This document shows, piece after piece, positions 36,207-47,568 of a stretch of DNA of 64,000 nucleotides. This DNA is from Shewanella intestini (GTDB lineage Bacteria > Pseudomonadota > Gammaproteobacteria > Enterobacterales > Shewanellaceae). Each line of letters starts with the position of its first letter. Within the stretch, counting starts at the first letter, position 1. Position numbers and translations under genes: made by a program. A model generated the notes under the pieces. It was not told the DNA's origin. It ran no database searches and saw only the letters and a program-made list of their open reading frames with translations. The DNA lies in NCBI RefSeq assembly GCF_018221465.1, contig NZ_JAAIKR010000002.1, positions 62,001 to 126,000 on the forward strand, written 5' to 3'.

Positions 36207-36277
36207 TGCTGATGAGTTAAGTGGCCTCTTAGTCTGACATTTGCTAAGCTGCCGAAAATTTATTTTTAGGAATACCA

Positions 36278-36760
36278 ATGACAATTACTGATGACATGGT
36301 TGTACAGTTCAACTACACCTTAAGTGACGAACAAGGTCAGCAACTTGAAACCAATGCTGGCGGCGAGCCAATTGCGTACCTACATGGTCATGACAACATG
36401 ATGCCAGGTGTTGAAGATGCGATTAATGGTAAGGCAGTTGGAGACAAGTTTACTGTCACTCCTGCTGCAAAAGACACTTACGGCGAGCGCCAAGAAGATG
36501 CACTGCAACGAGTTTCAGTTAAACATTTAACTGGCGCTAAAGTTTGGAAGCCGGGCATGTCGGCGCTTGTGAATACTGAGCAAGGTCAGCGTCAAGTGAC
36601 TGTCGTTAAAGTGGGTAAGTTTATGGCGACGATTGATGTGAATCACCCACTTGCTGGACGCGAATTAACTTTTGATATTGAAATTGTGGCAGCTAGAGAA
36701 GCCAGTGATGAAGAAATCGCACATGGGCATGCTCATGGTGCGGGTGGCCATCAACACTAG
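36278..36760 (+). CDS. slyD: FKBP-type prolyl isomerase SlyD
   Basis: This 160-residue protein has the SlyD layout: an FKBP domain start (VVQFNYTLSDEQGQQLETN), the YLHGHDNMMPGVEDA loop, a flap domain (RVSVKHLTGAKVWKPGM), and FKBP closing strands. The tail HGHAHGAGGHQH is histidine-rich, as in the nickel-binding tail of SlyD, though shorter than the Escherichia coli tail. It assists folding and hydrogenase nickel insertion. Confidence 0.9.
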   Translation: MTITDDMVVQFNYTLSDEQGQQLETNAGGEPIAYLHGHDNMMPGVEDAINGKAVGDKFTVTPAAKDTYGERQEDALQRVSVKHLTGAKVWKPGMSALVNTEQGQRQVTVVKVGKFMATIDVNHPLAGRELTFDIEIVAAREASDEEIAHGHAHGAGGHQH

Positions 36761-36777
36761 TTTTACCGCTTTAAATG

Positions 36778-36811
36778 ATCCCAACGAGCTTATAGGTCGT
36801 TGGGATTTTTA
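36778..36811 (+). terminator. terminator of slyD
   Basis: ATCCCAACGA and TCGTTGGGAT pair perfectly over 10 bp with a 9-nt loop and a TTTTT tail. Confidence 0.85.
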
Positions 36812-36842
36812 TTTTGTAGCTAATTAAAGAGTGTCAGTTGTC

Positions 36843-37070
36843 ATGCTAATCCCTTTTTCACAAGGCAAATTAATTGTTACCGCACATGAAGTTCAGTGCC
36901 GGATACAGCAAAACCAAGTGGTGTTGTCAGCAAGCGTTGACGATATTAGTTGTTATCATCAAGGGCTAGTATTAGTGGCCGATGGTGGTACAGTTCGTTG
37001 GAGTATTGCGCTAGACAATGCCAAACAATTTGAACAGATTTTAAATGAAACAGGTATTGCTGCACTTTAA
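36843..37070 (+). CDS. small DUF3389-like protein
   Basis: This 75-residue protein begins MLIPFSQGKLIVTAHEVQCRIQ and is mostly beta. It resembles DUF3389 of Vibrio and Shewanella, but I am not certain. A GTG four codons upstream is an alternative start; neither has a strong ribosome site. Function is unknown. Confidence 0.6.
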   Translation: MLIPFSQGKLIVTAHEVQCRIQQNQVVLSASVDDISCYHQGLVLVADGGTVRWSIALDNAKQFEQILNETGIAAL

Positions 37071-37245
37071 TGGCGCTGATTGCCTCGACTGTGGCAAACA
37101 ACACTTAGCACTTAGCACTAAACACATGGCATAGCGTGTAATAAGCGAACATCTAAGCACTGAGATAACCACATAGAATTTAGCGTGCTAAGCAATAACA
37201 ATAATCATTAAAACTAAACATCACGAGATAAACAAAAGGATGAAC

Positions 37246-37932
37246 ATGTCTCCAACATATCAAACGACACAATTGGCCGATCGCATTGTGGTTGAACCGC
37301 AAACAACAGCGACAAGCTGCGTTATCTGGTTACACGGTTTAGGCGACTCAGGGGCAGGTTTTGCACCCGTTGTGCCGATGTTAAACCTAAATGCAGCACT
37401 GAATACGCGGTTTGTTTTTCCTCACGCACCAGAGCAAGCGGTGACGATTAATGGCGGCGCGGTCATGCGGTCATGGTATGACATTAAGAGCATGGATTTG
37501 CATGATAGAGCAGACATTGACGGAGTACTAACCTCAGAAGCGATTGTTAAGCAGCTAATTAATGAACAAAATGAGCAAGGCATTGCGAGCAATAAAATTA
37601 TTTTAGCTGGCTTTAGCCAAGGTGGTGTCATGAGCCTATTTAGTGGTTTGCGATATGAAAAACCACTGGCAGGGATTATGGCGTTATCTTGTTATCTGCC
37701 AGCAGGCGAACATTTACCTGAAGGATTAAACCAAGCCAATGCCGCAACCCCGTTACTGCAACATCATGGTGAACTCGACGAAGTCGTGCCATTATTTGCT
37801 GGCAAAATGGCTTACCAAGCTGTTACAAAAGCGGGTTACCAAAGTCAGTGGCAAAGCTACCCTATGGGGCACAGTATATTGCCAGAACAATTAATTGATA
37901 TTGGAAGTTGGATAAATCTGATGTTAGCTTAA
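37246..37932 (+). CDS. alpha/beta-hydrolase, carboxylesterase/phospholipase family
   Basis: This 228-residue esterase has the family opening CVIWLHGLGDSGAGFAPVVP, the nucleophile elbow GFSQGG, the acid in HGELDEVVP, and the histidine in PMGHSI, giving a complete catalytic triad. It resembles bacterial esterases of the acyl-protein-thioesterase type. The ATG at 37246 has AAAGG 7 bases before; an ATG two codons earlier is too close to that site. Confidence 0.88.
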   Translation: MSPTYQTTQLADRIVVEPQTTATSCVIWLHGLGDSGAGFAPVVPMLNLNAALNTRFVFPHAPEQAVTINGGAVMRSWYDIKSMDLHDRADIDGVLTSEAIVKQLINEQNEQGIASNKIILAGFSQGGVMSLFSGLRYEKPLAGIMALSCYLPAGEHLPEGLNQANAATPLLQHHGELDEVVPLFAGKMAYQAVTKAGYQSQWQSYPMGHSILPEQLIDIGSWINLMLA

Positions 37933-38027
37933 TTACACCAAGTTATTGATAATATGGAGTTAATATTCTTCAAGTATTGAAAGTTGAGGGGTTGTTGGTT
38001 TTTTATCAAAAAAAATTCAATAACGCC

Positions 38028-38055
38028 CTTGAATAATAAAACATCGACCGCATAT
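38028..38055 (+). promoter_or_regulatory. sigma-32 heat-shock promoter of hsp20
   Basis: CTTGAAT at 38028-38034 is followed after 13 bp by CCGCATAT at 38048-38055, matching the sigma-32 consensus at 6 of 7 and 7 of 8 positions. The start would give a leader of about 130 nt. Confidence 0.6.
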
Positions 38056-38159
38056 CTGTATTTGTAGCAGGGAACACCCAATGAAATGCTCAACAGAGGT
38101 TTCAGTTCATTGCTACACATTGTGCCGAAAGGGCAATGGCAAACGCCAATAATGGCTAA

Positions 38160-38196
38160 CTTTTAACATATTGCTTTATACAAGGATATGACTATG
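38160..38196 (+). promoter_or_regulatory. candidate ROSE-like RNA thermometer
   Basis: A TTGCT motif at about 38171-38175 lies just upstream of the AAGGA ribosome site at 38182-38186 and could mask it in a temperature-sensitive hairpin, as in ibpA leaders. The pairing is proposed, not computed. Confidence 0.35.
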
Positions 38197-38646
38197 CGTC
38201 ACTTTAATATTACCCCAGATCTCACTCCACTTTACCGTAGTGCTATTGGTTTTGACCGTTTAGCTAAACTGGCTGAACATGCTGCAAACAATGGCAGCAA
38301 TTCCAGTGGTTACCCTCCATATAATATCGAACTACTTGGTGAAAACCGTTATAGCATTACTATGGCTGTTGCCGGTTTCTCAATGAATGAGCTTGAGATC
38401 ACCAGTGAAGGCGATAAATTATTGGTTAAAGGCACTAAGCCTACCCAAAAAGAAGAACGCAAATATTTACACCAAGGCATTGCCGAAAGAGGGTTTGACC
38501 GTACTTTCCAACTGGCAGAGCACTTAAAGGTTGTCGGCGCAGCACTTGAAAATGGCTTATTAAATATTGAGCTGGTACGAGAGCTACCCGAGGCAATGAA
38601 GCCACGTAAGATTGCTATTAACAGCAGTCAGAATATGATTGAATAA
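38194..38646 (+). CDS. Hsp20-family small heat-shock protein
   Basis: This 150-residue chaperone begins [23 protein letters not shown] and contains the alpha-crystallin domain (residues about 38-130, [23 protein letters not shown]). It is closest to IbpA/IbpB of enterobacteria. The ATG at 38194 is 7 bases after AAGGA; an ATG two codons earlier is too close. A sigma-32 promoter and a long leader precede it. Confidence 0.92.
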   Translation: MRHFNITPDLTPLYRSAIGFDRLAKLAEHAANNGSNSSGYPPYNIELLGENRYSITMAVAGFSMNELEITSEGDKLLVKGTKPTQKEERKYLHQGIAERGFDRTFQLAEHLKVVGAALENGLLNIELVRELPEAMKPRKIAINSSQNMIE

Positions 38647-38680
38647 TCGTTAATTTGCATTGAATTCTCCATACCTCTTT

Positions 38681-38708
38681 GCCTAGTGTTGCTGCACTAG
38701 GCTTTTTT
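38681..38708 (+). terminator. terminator of hsp20
   Basis: GCCTAGTG and CACTAGGC pair perfectly over 8 bp around a 6-nt loop, with TTTTTT after. Confidence 0.88.
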
Positions 38709-38785
38709 GATCTTTTAGTTATTGCCTACCATTACAAACAATCTTGCACTTATTTAAGATGTCTCACCGTTACCAACTTCATGTA

Positions 38786-38887
38786 TCAAGTTGTACCTTT
38801 GTGGTCTGATTCTTCGTTGTTTTTTCTGGTATCAAAAATCTGATTAACTAACATGCCACCTATGATTACTACTAACGTGCCACCCAT
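38786..38887 (-). CDS. possible 33-aa membrane peptide
   Basis: A minus-strand frame begins MGGTLVVIIGGMLVNQIF and ends in a charged tail (DTRKNNEESDHK). It has one hydrophobic stretch with a polar C-terminus, as small membrane proteins do, but AAGGT lies 14 bases upstream, farther than is ideal. I list it as tentative. Confidence 0.3.
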   Translation of the reverse strand: MGGTLVVIIGGMLVNQIFDTRKNNEESDHKGTT

Positions 38888-39008
38888 AATTAATATTTAC
38901 CTTTTACCCTTTTAAAACGGTATTTGAAGGTGGCTATACCAAGACAACCCCTCGTGAGTATGGGCGGCAAGTCGTCTCTTTTTGCCATCTCTTTTGCGGA
39001 AAATACAC

Positions 39009-39449
39009 CTATTTAAGCAGTACTGCGCCATTGCCTTTATCAGCTAAATAATCACCATCATTGTATATGGGACAGTTTGTCATCGACAAACAACCACAAC
39101 CTATGCAACCGTCTAGTGAATCTTTTAAGTTCTGTAACATATCAATTCGCTGCGTTAATTGAGCTTGCCATTGGGTAGATAATTTAGCCCAATCTGCTTG
39201 ATTTGGTGTTCGGTTATTAGGCAAAGATGACAGTGCCGCTTTAATTTCAGTTAGCGAAATACCTAAACGCTGAGCCACTTTAATGATGGATATTCTGCGT
39301 AGCACTTCACGTTGATATCGGCGTTGATTTCCTTGGTTTCTAAGGCTAGTGATTAACCCTTTTTGCTCGTAAAAATGCAATGTAGATACCTGTACCCCCG
39401 CACGTTTTGCGACTTGACCGACCGATAATTCAAACGATTTTGATGACAT
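39009..39449 (-). CDS. soxR: redox-sensing transcriptional activator SoxR
   Basis: This 146-residue MerR-family protein has the winged helix-turn-helix (LSVGQVAKRAGVQVSTLHFYEQKGLI), a long dimerisation helix and the [2Fe-2S] site CIGCGCLSMTNC, which is the SoxR signature. Oxidation of the cluster by redox-cycling compounds switches on target promoters. No soxS gene is adjacent. A SoxR box lies in the divergent region shared with a VOC gene. Confidence 0.96.
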   Translation of the reverse strand: MSSKSFELSVGQVAKRAGVQVSTLHFYEQKGLITSLRNQGNQRRYQREVLRRISIIKVAQRLGISLTEIKAALSSLPNNRTPNQADWAKLSTQWQAQLTQRIDMLQNLKDSLDGCIGCGCLSMTNCPIYNDGDYLADKGNGAVLLK

Positions 39450-39472
39450 ATTTATTTCTCGTTAATTATTTC

Positions 39473-39503
39473 TTTACCTCAAGTTAACTTTAGGTAATAG
39501 CAT
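39473..39503 (+). promoter_or_regulatory. SoxR-activated promoter with SoxR box
   Basis: The near-perfect palindrome ACCTCAAGTTAACTTTAGGT at 39476-39495 lies between TTTACC (39473-39478) and TAGCAT (39498-39503). The 19-bp spacing is the overlong spacing that SoxR/MerR activators correct. It reads toward the VOC gene. Confidence 0.75.
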
Positions 39504-39528
39504 GAGTCAACGTTAATGGAGGAACAAC

Positions 39529-39948
39529 ATGCATTTAGAACATTTGAATTTGGTCGTGAGTGATTTACAACAAACATTGGCTTTTTATCAGGCTGCGATG
39601 CCTCATTGGTCGATCCGTGGTCGTGGAGAGGGACTCTGGCATGGTGTACAGCGTCAATGGGTGCACTTTGGTGATGATTATCATTATTTGTCATTTAACG
39701 ATAATGGTACCGGGCAAATCCGAGATGTTAAAAGCCACGACTTAGGTTTAGGGCATTTTGCCTATGTCGTTAGCGATATCGATTCGTTAGTTAACCGTAT
39801 GACACTAGCAGGCTTTAATATAGCTATTAATGGTGCGACAGATGAGTCACATAAAAGTGTTTATTATATAGACCCAAACGGTTATGAAGTGGAGTTCTTG
39901 CAATATTTTAGTGATATACCCAGTGAGCGAAATAAATATACAGATTAA
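39529..39948 (+). CDS. VOC-family (glyoxalase-like) protein
   Basis: This 139-residue protein has the two betaalphabetabetabeta modules of the vicinal-oxygen-chelate fold: HLEHLNLVVSDLQQTLAFYQ at the start and GLGHFAYVVSDIDSLVNRM in the second half, ending YYIDPNGYEVEFLQYF. The histidines and the late glutamate could bind metal. GGAGG lies upstream. It is divergent from soxR and behind a SoxR-type promoter, so it is probably a detoxifying enzyme induced by redox-active compounds; the substrate is unknown. Confidence 0.88.
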   Translation: MHLEHLNLVVSDLQQTLAFYQAAMPHWSIRGRGEGLWHGVQRQWVHFGDDYHYLSFNDNGTGQIRDVKSHDLGLGHFAYVVSDIDSLVNRMTLAGFNIAINGATDESHKSVYYIDPNGYEVEFLQYFSDIPSERNKYTD

Positions 39949-39994
39949 GGCAAGCCAAGTGGTTGGGCTTTATTAAACCAAGTTGCACTAACCA

Positions 39995-40020
39995 AAAACG
40001 CTACCATTAGGTAGCGTTTT
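39995..40020. terminator. terminator between VOC and chemoreceptor genes
   Basis: AAAACGCTACC and GGTAGCGTTTT pair perfectly over 11 bp with a 4-nt loop, between two convergent genes. Confidence 0.85.
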
Positions 40021-40050
40021 AGTTGGCTCTAATACAGTAACTTGTCTGCT

Positions 40051-41550
40051 TTAAACCTTTAAACCTACTAATAACTTATCTAGTTGCTCAGCAGTTTCAA
40101 ACAGTTCTTCACAACCGGCAACTGCACCAGTTGCTGATAATTCCACATCTTGGGATTGGTTTTTTATTTCAGTTAAGTTGCTGGCAATGTCGTTGGCAAC
40201 TCCTGATTGTTGTTCAGCTGAGGTTGCTATTAATACACTCATATCAAAGGCTTTGGTGCTGCGCTGGGCAATATTAGTTAAGTCTTCACCCGTGTGTAGA
40301 ACATGCTTTTTACCTTCCTCTGCTTGCTCAACAGTACGTGACATCACTTGGGTTAAATTACGTGTGCCCGATTGTAATGCTTCAATCATGGTTTTAATTT
40401 CAACCGTTGCAGATTGTGTACGTCCTGCGAGTGTTCTGACTTCATCTGCAACCACGGCAAATCCTCGTCCTTGTTCGCCTGCTCGTGCTGCTTCAATTGC
40501 CGCGTTAAGTGCCAGTAAATTAGTTTGTTCTGAAATAGCATTGATCGTGGTAACAATGTCGTCAATTTTATTGGCGTTATCATTAAGTTCCACCACGGCG
40601 TTTGACGCATCGCCAATTTCGGTGGATAACACATCAATGGCATTAACTGTGGTTTGAATGTCTTTTGATCCCGTTGCCACTTGGTTATTTACTTCTTGTG
40701 TTTCAGTTGAAGATTGCTCTGCATTATTTGCAACTTCATGCACTGCGGCAGTCATCTCTTCCATAGCCGCGGCTAGTGAATCAAGGTGTTGACGCTGGTT
40801 AATTGCAAGTGCTTGGCCTTCTTCTGCGTTATTTCTGAAGGTGGATACGACATTACGAATTTGCTCTGTCGCTTGGGTAATATTTTTAACTAAATGATGT
40901 TGGCGTTCGACCAGTTTGTCGATACTAATGGCTAAAATACTGAACTCATCTCTTACTTCAAAAAATTTCAAACGCCCAGTTAAATCGCCATCAGCGGCTT
41001 GTCGTAATGCTTTTACTGAAGTAAATAGTGCGCCACCAACAAAGGTTGATATGTAATAAGCAAATATAAATAAGATAAACAATAGGGCGGCGACTAACGC
41101 GTAACTAAACCCTGTATTACCAACGTCGATATCTGAAAGGTTAACTTCAGAAACAATGACTTGATTATGGTTGTTACGCTTGCTGATGACAGATACCGTT
41201 GATTTAGACATATCGATACCACCGCCAGCATTAGCAAGGTTTTTTAAATCAAATGGCAAGGCATTTAGTTGTTGAATGCGTGAGTGAGATGAAAGTGTGG
41301 TCGCCATCGACTGGCGTTGATTATCAGGTATGGATTTTAAGGCACTATCAAGATAATTAATGGTGGCATTATTTGATTGAAGCACACTGTTTAAATAGGT
41401 TTGTTGCACATTTTTTTGATGTTGATGATTAAGGAAGACCGTCAGGCCTATCATCATTAACATGGGAACAATAGCAAGTATGGTAAATTTAGTTTTCAAC
41501 GACATGTGAATAAGAAATTGATCGACCCATCTAAATTTTACTTCTTTCAT
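40051..41550 (-). CDS. methyl-accepting chemotaxis protein
   Basis: This 499-residue receptor has a membrane segment at about 20-40, a short periplasmic domain of some 100 residues, a second segment near 145-165, a HAMP-like region, and a signalling domain with [21 protein letters not shown] at the tip. Its sensor domain is small, so it may bind ligand indirectly. AGAGG lies before the ATG. A sigma-28-type promoter lies upstream. Confidence 0.92.
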   Translation of the reverse strand: MKEVKFRWVDQFLIHMSLKTKFTILAIVPMLMMIGLTVFLNHQHQKNVQQTYLNSVLQSNNATINYLDSALKSIPDNQRQSMATTLSSHSRIQQLNALPFDLKNLANAGGGIDMSKSTVSVISKRNNHNQVIVSEVNLSDIDVGNTGFSYALVAALLFILFIFAYYISTFVGGALFTSVKALRQAADGDLTGRLKFFEVRDEFSILAISIDKLVERQHHLVKNITQATEQIRNVVSTFRNNAEEGQALAINQRQHLDSLAAAMEEMTAAVHEVANNAEQSSTETQEVNNQVATGSKDIQTTVNAIDVLSTEIGDASNAVVELNDNANKIDDIVTTINAISEQTNLLALNAAIEAARAGEQGRGFAVVADEVRTLAGRTQSATVEIKTMIEALQSGTRNLTQVMSRTVEQAEEGKKHVLHTGEDLTNIAQRSTKAFDMSVLIATSAEQQSGVANDIASNLTEIKNQSQDVELSATGAVAGCEELFETAEQLDKLLVGLKV

Positions 41551-42995
<1,445 letters not shown>

Positions 42996-43009
42996 CGGAG
43001 CAATAACAG

Positions 43010-45397
43010 ATGAAATTTAGCGAATCTTGGCTTCGTGAGTGGGTTAACCCAAGTGTAAGCCGTGACGAATTGTCACACCAAATTACCATGGCCGGGCTTG
43101 AAGTCGATGGTATCGACGACGTTGCAGCACAATTTAGTGGTGTAGTGATTGGCGAAGTGGTTGAGTGTGGTCAACACCCTGATGCAGATAAATTACGTGT
43201 CACCAAAATTAATGTTGGCGCAGAAGAGTTAATCGATATTGTGTGTGGTGCACCTAATTGTCGTTTAGGTCTAAAAGTTGCTGTTGCCATGGTTGGTGCC
43301 GTGTTACCTGGTGATTTTAAAATTAAAAAAGCCAAACTTCGTGGTCAGCCTTCATTCGGTATGCTGTGTTCATATGGTGAACTAGGTATCGACATTGAAA
43401 GTGACGGTATTATTGAATTACCTGCTGACGCACCGATTGGTACAAATGTACGTGAATTCTTAGACCTTGAAGACTGCGTGATTGACGTAGATCTTACGGC
43501 TAACCGTGCCGATTGTCTTGGCATGGCAGGGCTTGCCCGTGAAGTCGGTGTATTGAATCGTCAAGCGGTGACTGAGCCAACATGGGAAGCCGTTAGTGCA
43601 AGCATCGATGCTCCGATTAGCATTAATATTGAAGCCCCACAGTCTTGTGGTCGTTACCTTGGTCGAGTAGTTAAAAATATCAACGTGAAAGCGCAAACTC
43701 CATTATGGATGCAAGAGAAGTTGCGTCGTAGTGGTATTCGTTGTATCGACCCGATTGTTGATATCACAAATTATGTATTAGTTGAATTTGGTCAACCAAT
43801 GCATGCGTTTGACTTTAATACACTTAATGGTGGTATTACGGTTCGTTTAGCTGACGGCAAAGAAAAACTGACATTACTTGATGGTAATGAAGTGACCGTG
43901 CCTGATGACACCTTAGTCATTGCTGACGACAAAGAAGTGGTTGCATTAGCAGGCGTATTTGGTGGACAAGCAACCGGCGTAACTGAAAATACGCAAGACA
44001 TTCTATTAGAATGTGCGTTTTTTGCACCACTAGCCATTATGGGTAAATCACGCCGTTTAGGCTTGCACACTGATGCTTCGCACCGCTTTGAACGTGGTGT
44101 TGATCCTCAATTGCAACACAAGGTGATGGATCGTGCTACTCGCTTGGTTCTTGATATTTGTGGTGGTGAAGCTGGACAAGTTGTTGAAGCTGTATCTGCT
44201 GCTGATTTACCTAAGCCTGCACAAATTACATTGCGCCGCAGTAAATTAGATAAAACATTAGGTCATCATATTCCTGATACTGATGTGACTGAAATTCTAG
44301 AACGTCTTGGCTTTACTGTTGCAGTAAGCAATGAACAATGGAATGTCACTACCGCAACTTACCGTTTTGATATGGCAATCGAAGAAGATTTGATTGAAGA
44401 AGTTGCGCGTATTTATGGTTATAACAATATTCCAAATGTTGCCCCAGTTGCAGCTCTGAATATGTCAGATCATAAAGAAGCGGATATGCCTCTTAAGCGT
44501 GTACGTGACTTATTAGTCGCAAGAGGTTTCCAAGAAGCAATTACTTATAGCTTCGTTGATCCAAAATTACAATCTCTTGTACATCCTGAACAAACACCAA
44601 TGGTTTTACCTAACCCAATTTCAGTTGATATGTCTGCAATGCGCTTATCAATGTTTACGGGTTTATTAGCTGCCGTTGGTCATAACCAAAACCGTCAACA
44701 ATCGCGTGTACGATTATTTGAGACAGGTTTACGCTTTGTGCCTGATGAAACTGCAGATGCAGGCGTTCGTCAGCAAGCCATGTTGGGCGCGGTAATTTCA
44801 GGTAATCAAAGTGATGAACATTGGTCAATGGAGTCAAATACAGTCGATTTCTTTGATTTAAAAGGTGATTTAGAATCTATTATCGGCTTGACAGCAGCGG
44901 ATTGTGAATTTAGCTTTAAAGCAGCAACTCATCCTGCGCTGCATCCAGGACAATGTGCTGAAATATTAAGAAATAATCGAGTCATTGGTCATATTGGTGC
45001 GCTACATCCTAGCCTAGAAAAACCATTTGGCTTAAATGGCAAAACAATTGTTTTCGAGTTAGAACTAGACGCATTATTGCAGTCTAATTTGCCGCTAGCC
45101 CAAGCTGTATCGAAGTTCCCTGCTAATCGTCGTGACATTGCCGTGGTTGTAGATGAAAAAATTTCTGCAACTGACGTGATGAATTTGATAAGAAAAGTTG
45201 GCGAAAATCAGTTGGTTGGCTTAAACTTGTTCGATGTATATCAAGGTAAAGGTGTAGAGCCTGGCAAAAAGAGCCTCGCAATCGCACTTACATTACAAGA
45301 CATTACTCGTACACTTGAAGAAAAAGATATTTCTGAGACTATTGAATCAGTTGTATCAGCTCTTAAGAGCGAGTTCAACGCATTGTTGAGGGATTAA
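43010..45397 (+). CDS. pheT: phenylalanyl-tRNA synthetase beta subunit
   Basis: This 795-residue subunit has the tRNA-binding OB domain near its start ([23 protein letters not shown]), the B3/B4 editing region ([42 protein letters not shown]), the B5 domain, and the C-terminal anticodon-binding ferredoxin-like domain ([18 protein letters not shown]). Length is standard. It pairs with PheS as a heterotetramer. Confidence 0.97.
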   Translation: MKFSESWLREWVNPSVSRDELSHQITMAGLEVDGIDDVAAQFSGVVIGEVVECGQHPDADKLRVTKINVGAEELIDIVCGAPNCRLGLKVAVAMVGAVLPGDFKIKKAKLRGQPSFGMLCSYGELGIDIESDGIIELPADAPIGTNVREFLDLEDCVIDVDLTANRADCLGMAGLAREVGVLNRQAVTEPTWEAVSASIDAPISINIEAPQSCGRYLGRVVKNINVKAQTPLWMQEKLRRSGIRCIDPIVDITNYVLVEFGQPMHAFDFNTLNGGITVRLADGKEKLTLLDGNEVTVPDDTLVIADDKEVVALAGVFGGQATGVTENTQDILLECAFFAPLAIMGKSRRLGLHTDASHRFERGVDPQLQHKVMDRATRLVLDICGGEAGQVVEAVSAADLPKPAQITLRRSKLDKTLGHHIPDTDVTEILERLGFTVAVSNEQWNVTTATYRFDMAIEEDLIEEVARIYGYNNIPNVAPVAALNMSDHKEADMPLKRVRDLLVARGFQEAITYSFVDPKLQSLVHPEQTPMVLPNPISVDMSAMRLSMFTGLLAAVGHNQNRQQSRVRLFETGLRFVPDETADAGVRQQAMLGAVISGNQSDEHWSMESNTVDFFDLKGDLESIIGLTAADCEFSFKAATHPALHPGQCAEILRNNRVIGHIGALHPSLEKPFGLNGKTIVFELELDALLQSNLPLAQAVSKFPANRRDIAVVVDEKISATDVMNLIRKVGENQLVGLNLFDVYQGKGVEPGKKSLAIALTLQDITRTLEEKDISETIESVVSALKSEFNALLRD

Positions 45398-45400
45398 AGT

Positions 45401-45700
45401 ATGGCACTTACCAAAGCCGAAATGGCAGAACATCTTTTTGAAACATTAGGCATTAACAAGCGTGTCGCGAAAGAGATGGTCGAGACTTTCTTTGAAGAAA
45501 TTCGTGAAGCACTAGAAAGTGGTGAGCAGGTCAAGTTATCTGGCTTTGGCAACTTTGACCTTAGGGATAAAAATCAAAGACCGGGAAGGAACCCGAAAAC
45601 AGGTGAAGATATTCCTATCTCTGCCCGACGTGTTGTGACATTCCGTCCAGGACAGAAGTTGAAAACACGAGTTGAAGCAGCTAACGCAGATAAGAGCTAA
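45401..45700 (+). CDS. ihfA: integration host factor alpha subunit
   Basis: This 99-residue DNA-bending protein has the bacterial histone-like fold, with [26 protein letters not shown] at the start, the GDFxLR-like loop [28 protein letters not shown] that intercalates DNA, and [13 protein letters not shown] at the end. It follows pheT by 3 bp, the usual pheST-ihfA arrangement. Confidence 0.97.
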   Translation: MALTKAEMAEHLFETLGINKRVAKEMVETFFEEIREALESGEQVKLSGFGNFDLRDKNQRPGRNPKTGEDIPISARRVVTFRPGQKLKTRVEAANADKS

Positions 45701-45737
45701 TTCGCATACAAAATCTGTATAATTGATTTTGTTTAAT

Positions 45738-45772
45738 AAAAAAGCTTCCCATTTCTTTGGGAGGCTTTTTTT
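45738..45772 (+). terminator. terminator of pheST-ihfA
   Basis: AAAAAAGCTTCCCA and TGGGAGGCTTTTTT pair over 14 positions with one wobble and a 6-nt loop. Confidence 0.85.
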
Positions 45773-45899
45773 ATTTTTATGTCGGTTTAAGCTTGTGTAA
45801 TTTCACATCTTTTGTTTGAACAGGCTAGAAATCATTTTCCTTCCTTTTGATAGTTGATAAAATTATAGGCCGTTTATATTTCTATTGAGTGGAGTTTTC

Positions 45900-46853
45900 T
45901 TGGCGTCTTCATCTAAAAAAAGAACCCCTAAACATTTTGATCGTCGTTTCAAAATGGCGTTGTTGCACCCTAAATATTGGCCGACTTGGATAGCGATTGG
46001 GATACTGTTGCTATTTGGTATTATGCCTGCGTGGCTTCGAGATCCTATTGCACGCGCTTTATCTACTTTGGTTGTTAAAATAGCTAAAAAGCCACTACAT
46101 GTTGCCAAAATCAATATTGGTATGTGTTTTCCAGACATGAACGCTGAGCAAATTGATGCATTAATCAAAGACAATGTGACCCATTTTGTTATTACGCTAT
46201 TGTCACAAGCTGAATTAATGCTGCGCTCGAATGAATATATTAAGCAACGAGTGCAATTGCATGGCATTGAAAACGTAATTGCAGCGAGAGAGCAAGGCCA
46301 ACCGATAATCTTTATTATGCCTCATGTGTGGCCAATCGATTACGCAGGACTGCGCCTTAATATTGAAGTGCCGATGGTCACAATGGTTAAAGCACACAAT
46401 AATGGTTTATTTAATTGGTTTAGTAATCGTATGCGTAGCTCACAAGGTGGACACGTGTATATGCGAGAGGCGGGAATAAGAGCCCTAATCACTGAGCTTA
46501 AACAAGACAATAGCTTTTTTTATTTACCCGATGAAGATTTAGGTCGTGAACAAAGTGTGTTTGCCCCATTTTTAGGGACAGAAAAAGCTACGTTGCCAGT
46601 AGTAGGGCGTTTAGCTCAAGCTGGTAATGCTAAAGTAATGCCTGTAACCATTGGTTATGATCAATGCGCCCGAGTGTTTAATTTAACGGTTCTACCTGCT
46701 GTTGCGCCGGAAACGATGCAAGGCAAAGAAAACGAAGCATTGGCATTAAACAAAATTGTCGAGCAGGTGATTATTGCTTACCCTGAGCAATATATGTGGT
46801 TTTTAAAATTATTAAAAACTCGCCCAAATCCGGATGAAAATATTTATCGCTAG
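45900..46853 (+). CDS. lpxM: lipid A late acyltransferase LpxM-like
   Basis: This 317-residue inner-membrane enzyme adds the last acyl chain to lipid A. It has a hydrophobic anchor near residue 30-50, the catalytic HX4D motif in PHVWPID, and FFYLPDEDLG, as in LpxL/LpxM. The N-terminal TPKHFDRRFKMALLHPKYWPTW matches the LpxM N-terminus, so translation must begin before any ATG; the TTG at 45900 has GGAG at the right distance and is the likely start. The nearest in-frame ATG (45954) has no ribosome site and loses this segment. The exact acyl chain cannot be told. Confidence 0.88.
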   Translation: MASSSKKRTPKHFDRRFKMALLHPKYWPTWIAIGILLLFGIMPAWLRDPIARALSTLVVKIAKKPLHVAKINIGMCFPDMNAEQIDALIKDNVTHFVITLLSQAELMLRSNEYIKQRVQLHGIENVIAAREQGQPIIFIMPHVWPIDYAGLRLNIEVPMVTMVKAHNNGLFNWFSNRMRSSQGGHVYMREAGIRALITELKQDNSFFYLPDEDLGREQSVFAPFLGTEKATLPVVGRLAQAGNAKVMPVTIGYDQCARVFNLTVLPAVAPETMQGKENEALALNKIVEQVIIAYPEQYMWFLKLLKTRPNPDENIYR

Positions 46854-46868
46854 GCTGTTATTAAAAAT

Positions 46869-46908
46869 AAAAATCCCACTTAACAAAAATGAATAAGCGG
46901 GATTTTTT
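46869..46908. terminator. bidirectional terminator between lpxM and hisI
   Basis: AAAAATCCCACTTA pairs with TAAGCGGGATTTTT with one A-C mismatch, between the convergent lpxM and his operon ends. Confidence 0.8.
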
Positions 46909-46928
46909 ATGTTTAAAGCGAGTGGAGT

Positions 46929-47552
46929 TTATTGTGTCGCTTTAGTATGGCGTGCGAGTAAATTTTGATTAATATCAGCCATAGATAACTGTTGATCTTC
47001 AAGTAATACAATTAAGTGATACATTAGATCAGAGGCTTCATTAATCAGTTCTTCTTTATCGTGGGTTGCTGCTGCAAGTGCAGTTTCTAATCCTTCTTCC
47101 CCGACTTTTTGTGCAATGCGCTTAGTGCCTCGGTCAAATAATGACGCGGTATAACTGGTGTCAGGGCTTTGGCTTTTACGTGAAATAATCACATTGGTTA
47201 AATTATCAACAAATGGGTGGGCTTGGCCGTCCTTCCAACAGCTTTCAGTGCCTTTATGACATGTTGGGCCGTTAGGGATAACTTGAACTAAAAACGTGTC
47301 ATTATCACAGTCATTATCGATAGCGACTAATTGTAATGTGTTGCCCGATTCTTCACCTTTAGTCCATAAGCGTTGTTTTGAGCGACTAAAAAAAGTAACT
47401 AACCCGGTGTTGAGGGTTTTGTCTAATGCGGCTTTATCCATGTATCCAAGCATTAACACTTTGCCTGTTAAATGATTTTGAATAATTGCAGGCATTAGAC
47501 CTTGTTGTTTATCCCAGTCAACGTTGTTTAAATCAAAGAATGTAGTTGTCAT
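46929..47552 (-). CDS. hisI: bifunctional phosphoribosyl-AMP cyclohydrolase / phosphoribosyl-ATP pyrophosphatase
   Basis: This 207-residue fusion performs steps 2 and 3 of histidine synthesis. The cyclohydrolase half (residues 1-115) has [18 protein letters not shown], the zinc site region DNDCDNDT and [12 protein letters not shown]. The pyrophosphatase half has [18 protein letters not shown] and [17 protein letters not shown] start it at the ATG giving [13 protein letters not shown], preceded by GGA; the frame upstream overlaps hisF. It is the last gene of the operon. Confidence 0.95.
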   Translation of the reverse strand: MTTTFFDLNNVDWDKQQGLMPAIIQNHLTGKVLMLGYMDKAALDKTLNTGLVTFFSRSKQRLWTKGEESGNTLQLVAIDNDCDNDTFLVQVIPNGPTCHKGTESCWKDGQAHPFVDNLTNVIISRKSQSPDTSYTASLFDRGTKRIAQKVGEEGLETALAAATHDKEELINEASDLMYHLIVLLEDQQLSMADINQNLLARHTKATQ

Positions 47553-47568
47553 GGTTTTTTCCATTATT

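Larger units (their letters stand above)
38647..39008. other. intergenic, 362 bp
   Basis: Besides the hsp20 terminator, this convergent gap holds a possible 33-codon membrane peptide gene, listed separately. Confidence 0.4.
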
